NCBI GenBank assembly: GCA_944380065.1
Contig: CALWGM010000008.1
Coordinates: 1-44,545, forward strand
DNA length: 44,545 bases
Direction of reading: 5' to 3'
From: an uncultured Lachnospiraceae bacterium
GTDB taxonomy: Bacteria; Bacillota; Clostridia; Lachnospirales; Lachnospiraceae
The position numbers and the translations under genes were made by a program. Positions 43,242-44,545 of the stretch are shown piece after piece; the stretch's first letter is position 1; the number at the start of each line of letters is the position of its first letter. Under the pieces are notes generated by a model. That model saw nothing but the letters and a program-made list of their open reading frames with translations, had not been told where the DNA came from and made no database searches.

Positions 43242-44329
43242 TAGTCCAGTCCGCAGGCGTCCCGCAGAGCGATAAATTCTTTCTGGATGGATTCCCCTAC
43301 CGGCACGCCCCTGTCTTTCCGTTCCTGCCACGCCAGGTATTCCTTCTCCCCGGCCGTATAAATATGGTCCGCGCCGGGAGCCTTCTCGGAGGCGCGCAGT
43401 CCGCGGCAGATATCGCCGGCGGTCCTGCGGAACGTATCCAGCCCCATAAAGAATTCCGGGTTGATGACAAAGAAGAAATGTCCCAGATGATACATCTGGT
43501 TGTTGCCGTCTGCATCCTTGCCGCTGAGATCCTTCATGAACGGTCCGCCCGCCAGGGCTGCGGAGAGGATCTCCACAATAGTCGTGAAACCATAGCCTTT
43601 ATAGCCGCCGGTCTCTTCGCCGATCCCGCCCAGCGGAAGCAGGGCGCAGTGTCCGGCGCGCATTTCCTTTAAGATCTGACCGGAGTCTGTCATGGTGCTG
43701 CCATCCTCCGTGATCACCAGGCCGGCGGGAGTGGGTTTTCCGGAGCGTTCATAATATTCGATTTTTCCATTCTGGATCGTGGATGTGGCGCAGTCAAAGT
43801 TAAAAGGAAAGGCCTCATCCGTCGGCATGGTGAAGGTAAGGGGGTTCGTCCCCATCATGGGTTCCACACCGAAAGTGGGAGCGACAGAGGGGCGGGCGTT
43901 GGTGCCGGAAATGCCGATCATACCGGCCTTTTCCGCCATGGTTGTCCAGTAGCCGGCAATTCCGTAATGGGTGGAATTGTAAATCGTGCCGCCTGCCATA
44001 CCGTAGGTTTTTGCCTTTTCGATCAGCTTCTCCATCATCCGGTAGCTGGCTACCATCCCCATACCGTTGTTGGCGTCCATCACCACTGTCGTGGGTGTTT
44101 CCTTTACAATATCAATCTTCGTTACCGGGAGCAGAGTGCCGTTTTTGATCCGGTCCAGGTAAATGGGTTTGAAGCGGTTGCAACCGTGACTTTCGATGCC
44201 GCGCCGGTCGGACTCCAGCAAAACATCCGTACAGATGCGGGCGTCTTCCTCCGGCACGCCATATGCCTGGAAAACATCAATCATAAAATTGCTCACTAAT
44301 TCCCATGGGATATAGGGTCTTGTTTCCAT
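43220..44329 (-). CDS. Ldh family oxidoreductase (malate/L-lactate dehydrogenase-like, YbiC/AllD family)
   Basis: The product is 369 aa with an AGAAGG site on the minus strand before ATG 44329. The family has its own NAD(P)-binding fold, unlike classical LDH. Characteristic segments are DRRGIESHGCNRF (active-site region), IYNSTHYGIAGYW (catalytic His), SVAPTFGVEPMMGTNPLTF and EETGGYKGYGFTTIVEILSAAL. Possible substrates include malate, ureidoglycolate, sulfolactate or related 2-hydroxy acids; no neighbour decides among them. Confidence 0.92.
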   Translation of the reverse strand: METRPYIPWELVSNFMIDVFQAYGVPEEDARICTDVLLESDRRGIESHGCNRFKPIYLDRIKNGTLLPVTKIDIVKETPTTVVMDANNGMGMVASYRMMEKLIEKAKTYGMAGGTIYNSTHYGIAGYWTTMAEKAGMIGISGTNARPSVAPTFGVEPMMGTNPLTFTMPTDEAFPFNFDCATSTIQNGKIEYYERSGKPTPAGLVITEDGSTMTDSGQILKEMRAGHCALLPLGGIGEETGGYKGYGFTTIVEILSAALAGGPFMKDLSGKDADGNNQMYHLGHFFFVINPEFFMGLDTFRRTAGDICRGLRASEKAPGADHIYTAGEKEYLAWQERKDRGVPVGESIQKEFIALRDACGLDYHFPFED

Positions 44330-44364
44330 AATACATACCTTCTTTCTGCTTTTTTGATAAGTAA

Positions 44365-44393
44365 ATTGTACAGGAAACAGAACATGAAATCAA
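44365..44393 (-). promoter_or_regulatory. promoter of the Ldh-family gene
   Basis: On the minus strand, TTGATT (44393-44388) and TACAAT (44370-44365) are 17 bases apart, 36 bases before the start codon. Confidence 0.65.
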
Positions 44394-44409
44394 GCCGGGA
44401 TCCCGGCTT
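44392..44409. promoter_or_regulatory. 18-bp perfect palindrome between divergent promoters
   Basis: AAGCCGGGATCCCGGCTT equals its own reverse complement. It touches the -35 box of the minus-strand promoter and lies 18 bases before a plus-strand promoter, so an operator for a dimeric regulator is plausible. It could instead act as an RNA hairpin. Confidence 0.5.
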
Positions 44410-44426
44410 TGTGAGGAAACTGACTA

Positions 44427-44455
44427 TTGAGGAAACGCAATATCCATGCTATACT
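44427..44455 (+). promoter_or_regulatory. promoter pointing out of the right edge
   Basis: TTGAGG (44427-44432) and TATACT (44450-44455) are 17 bases apart. The gene it would drive lies beyond the window; no start codon with a ribosome binding site is seen in the remaining 90 bases. Confidence 0.5.
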
Positions 44456-44545
44456 TTATATAAATTTCATAATTTCAAGATAGACATCTGCCCTCTGATT
44501 TGTTACTATAAATACAGGCATGAATATCGAAGGATCTTTTTTCTG

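Overview
The window looks like a chromosomal segment of an anaerobic, low-to-mid GC Clostridia, most probably a gut Lachnospiraceae relative. The reasons are the gene order (radical SAM / DUF2344 / RNase G / L21 / Prp / L27 / ObgE), an L27 with a Prp-cleavable N-terminus, Bacillota-type SOS boxes upstream of lexA, and strong AGGAGG ribosome binding sites throughout. This placement is inferred from gene content, not from a database match.

Layout. Positions 1-2029 hold two overlapping tyrosine recombinase genes, the right part of a mobile element, followed by an AT-rich tail with inverted repeats. Positions 2283-6146 hold a conserved trio (radical SAM TIGR03960-like, DUF2344 partner, RNase G). 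The rest of that conserved cluster resumes at 23157-27496 (rplU, prp, rpmA, obgE, yhbY, nadD, yqeK, rsfS). Between the two parts lies a 16.8 kb block, all on the plus strand: mgtC, then a long apparent operon. That operon contains a lipoprotein-dependent ABC importer, an alkaline-phosphatase-superfamily hydrolase, a cytoplasmic glycerophosphodiester phosphodiesterase (GDPD), and an ethanolamine bacterial microcompartment (eutA, eutB, eutC, eutL, eutE, eutM-like, a eutT-pduL fusion, eutN, pduS, pduT).

How the central island may work. The ABC importer would bring in a glycerophosphodiester such as glycerophosphoethanolamine, and GDPD would release ethanolamine and glycerol-3-phosphate in the cytoplasm. 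EutBC would convert ethanolamine to acetaldehyde and ammonia inside the shell, EutE would make acetyl-CoA, and the PduL half of the fusion would make acetyl phosphate. The EutT half, EutA and PduS would keep the B12 cofactor active, and PduT could pass electrons through the shell. EutH, EutG and EutVW are not in the locus. The domains are seen directly; the substrate is inferred.

After rsfS come a YneA-like LysM gene divergent from lexA across SOS boxes, a minus-strand pair (TtcA-like protein and Xer-like recombinase), a plus-strand group (dtd, rhomboid protease, alpha/beta hydrolase), and a minus-strand nitrate/sulfonate/taurine-type ABC transporter divergent from a LacI-family regulator with two perfect palindromic operators. 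Further right, two paralogous AAA-ATPase/PD-(D/E)XK proteins flank a tRNA-Ala(CGC) gene. The window ends with a P-type cation ATPase and a convergent Ldh-family oxidoreductase whose promoter abuts an 18-bp perfect palindrome.
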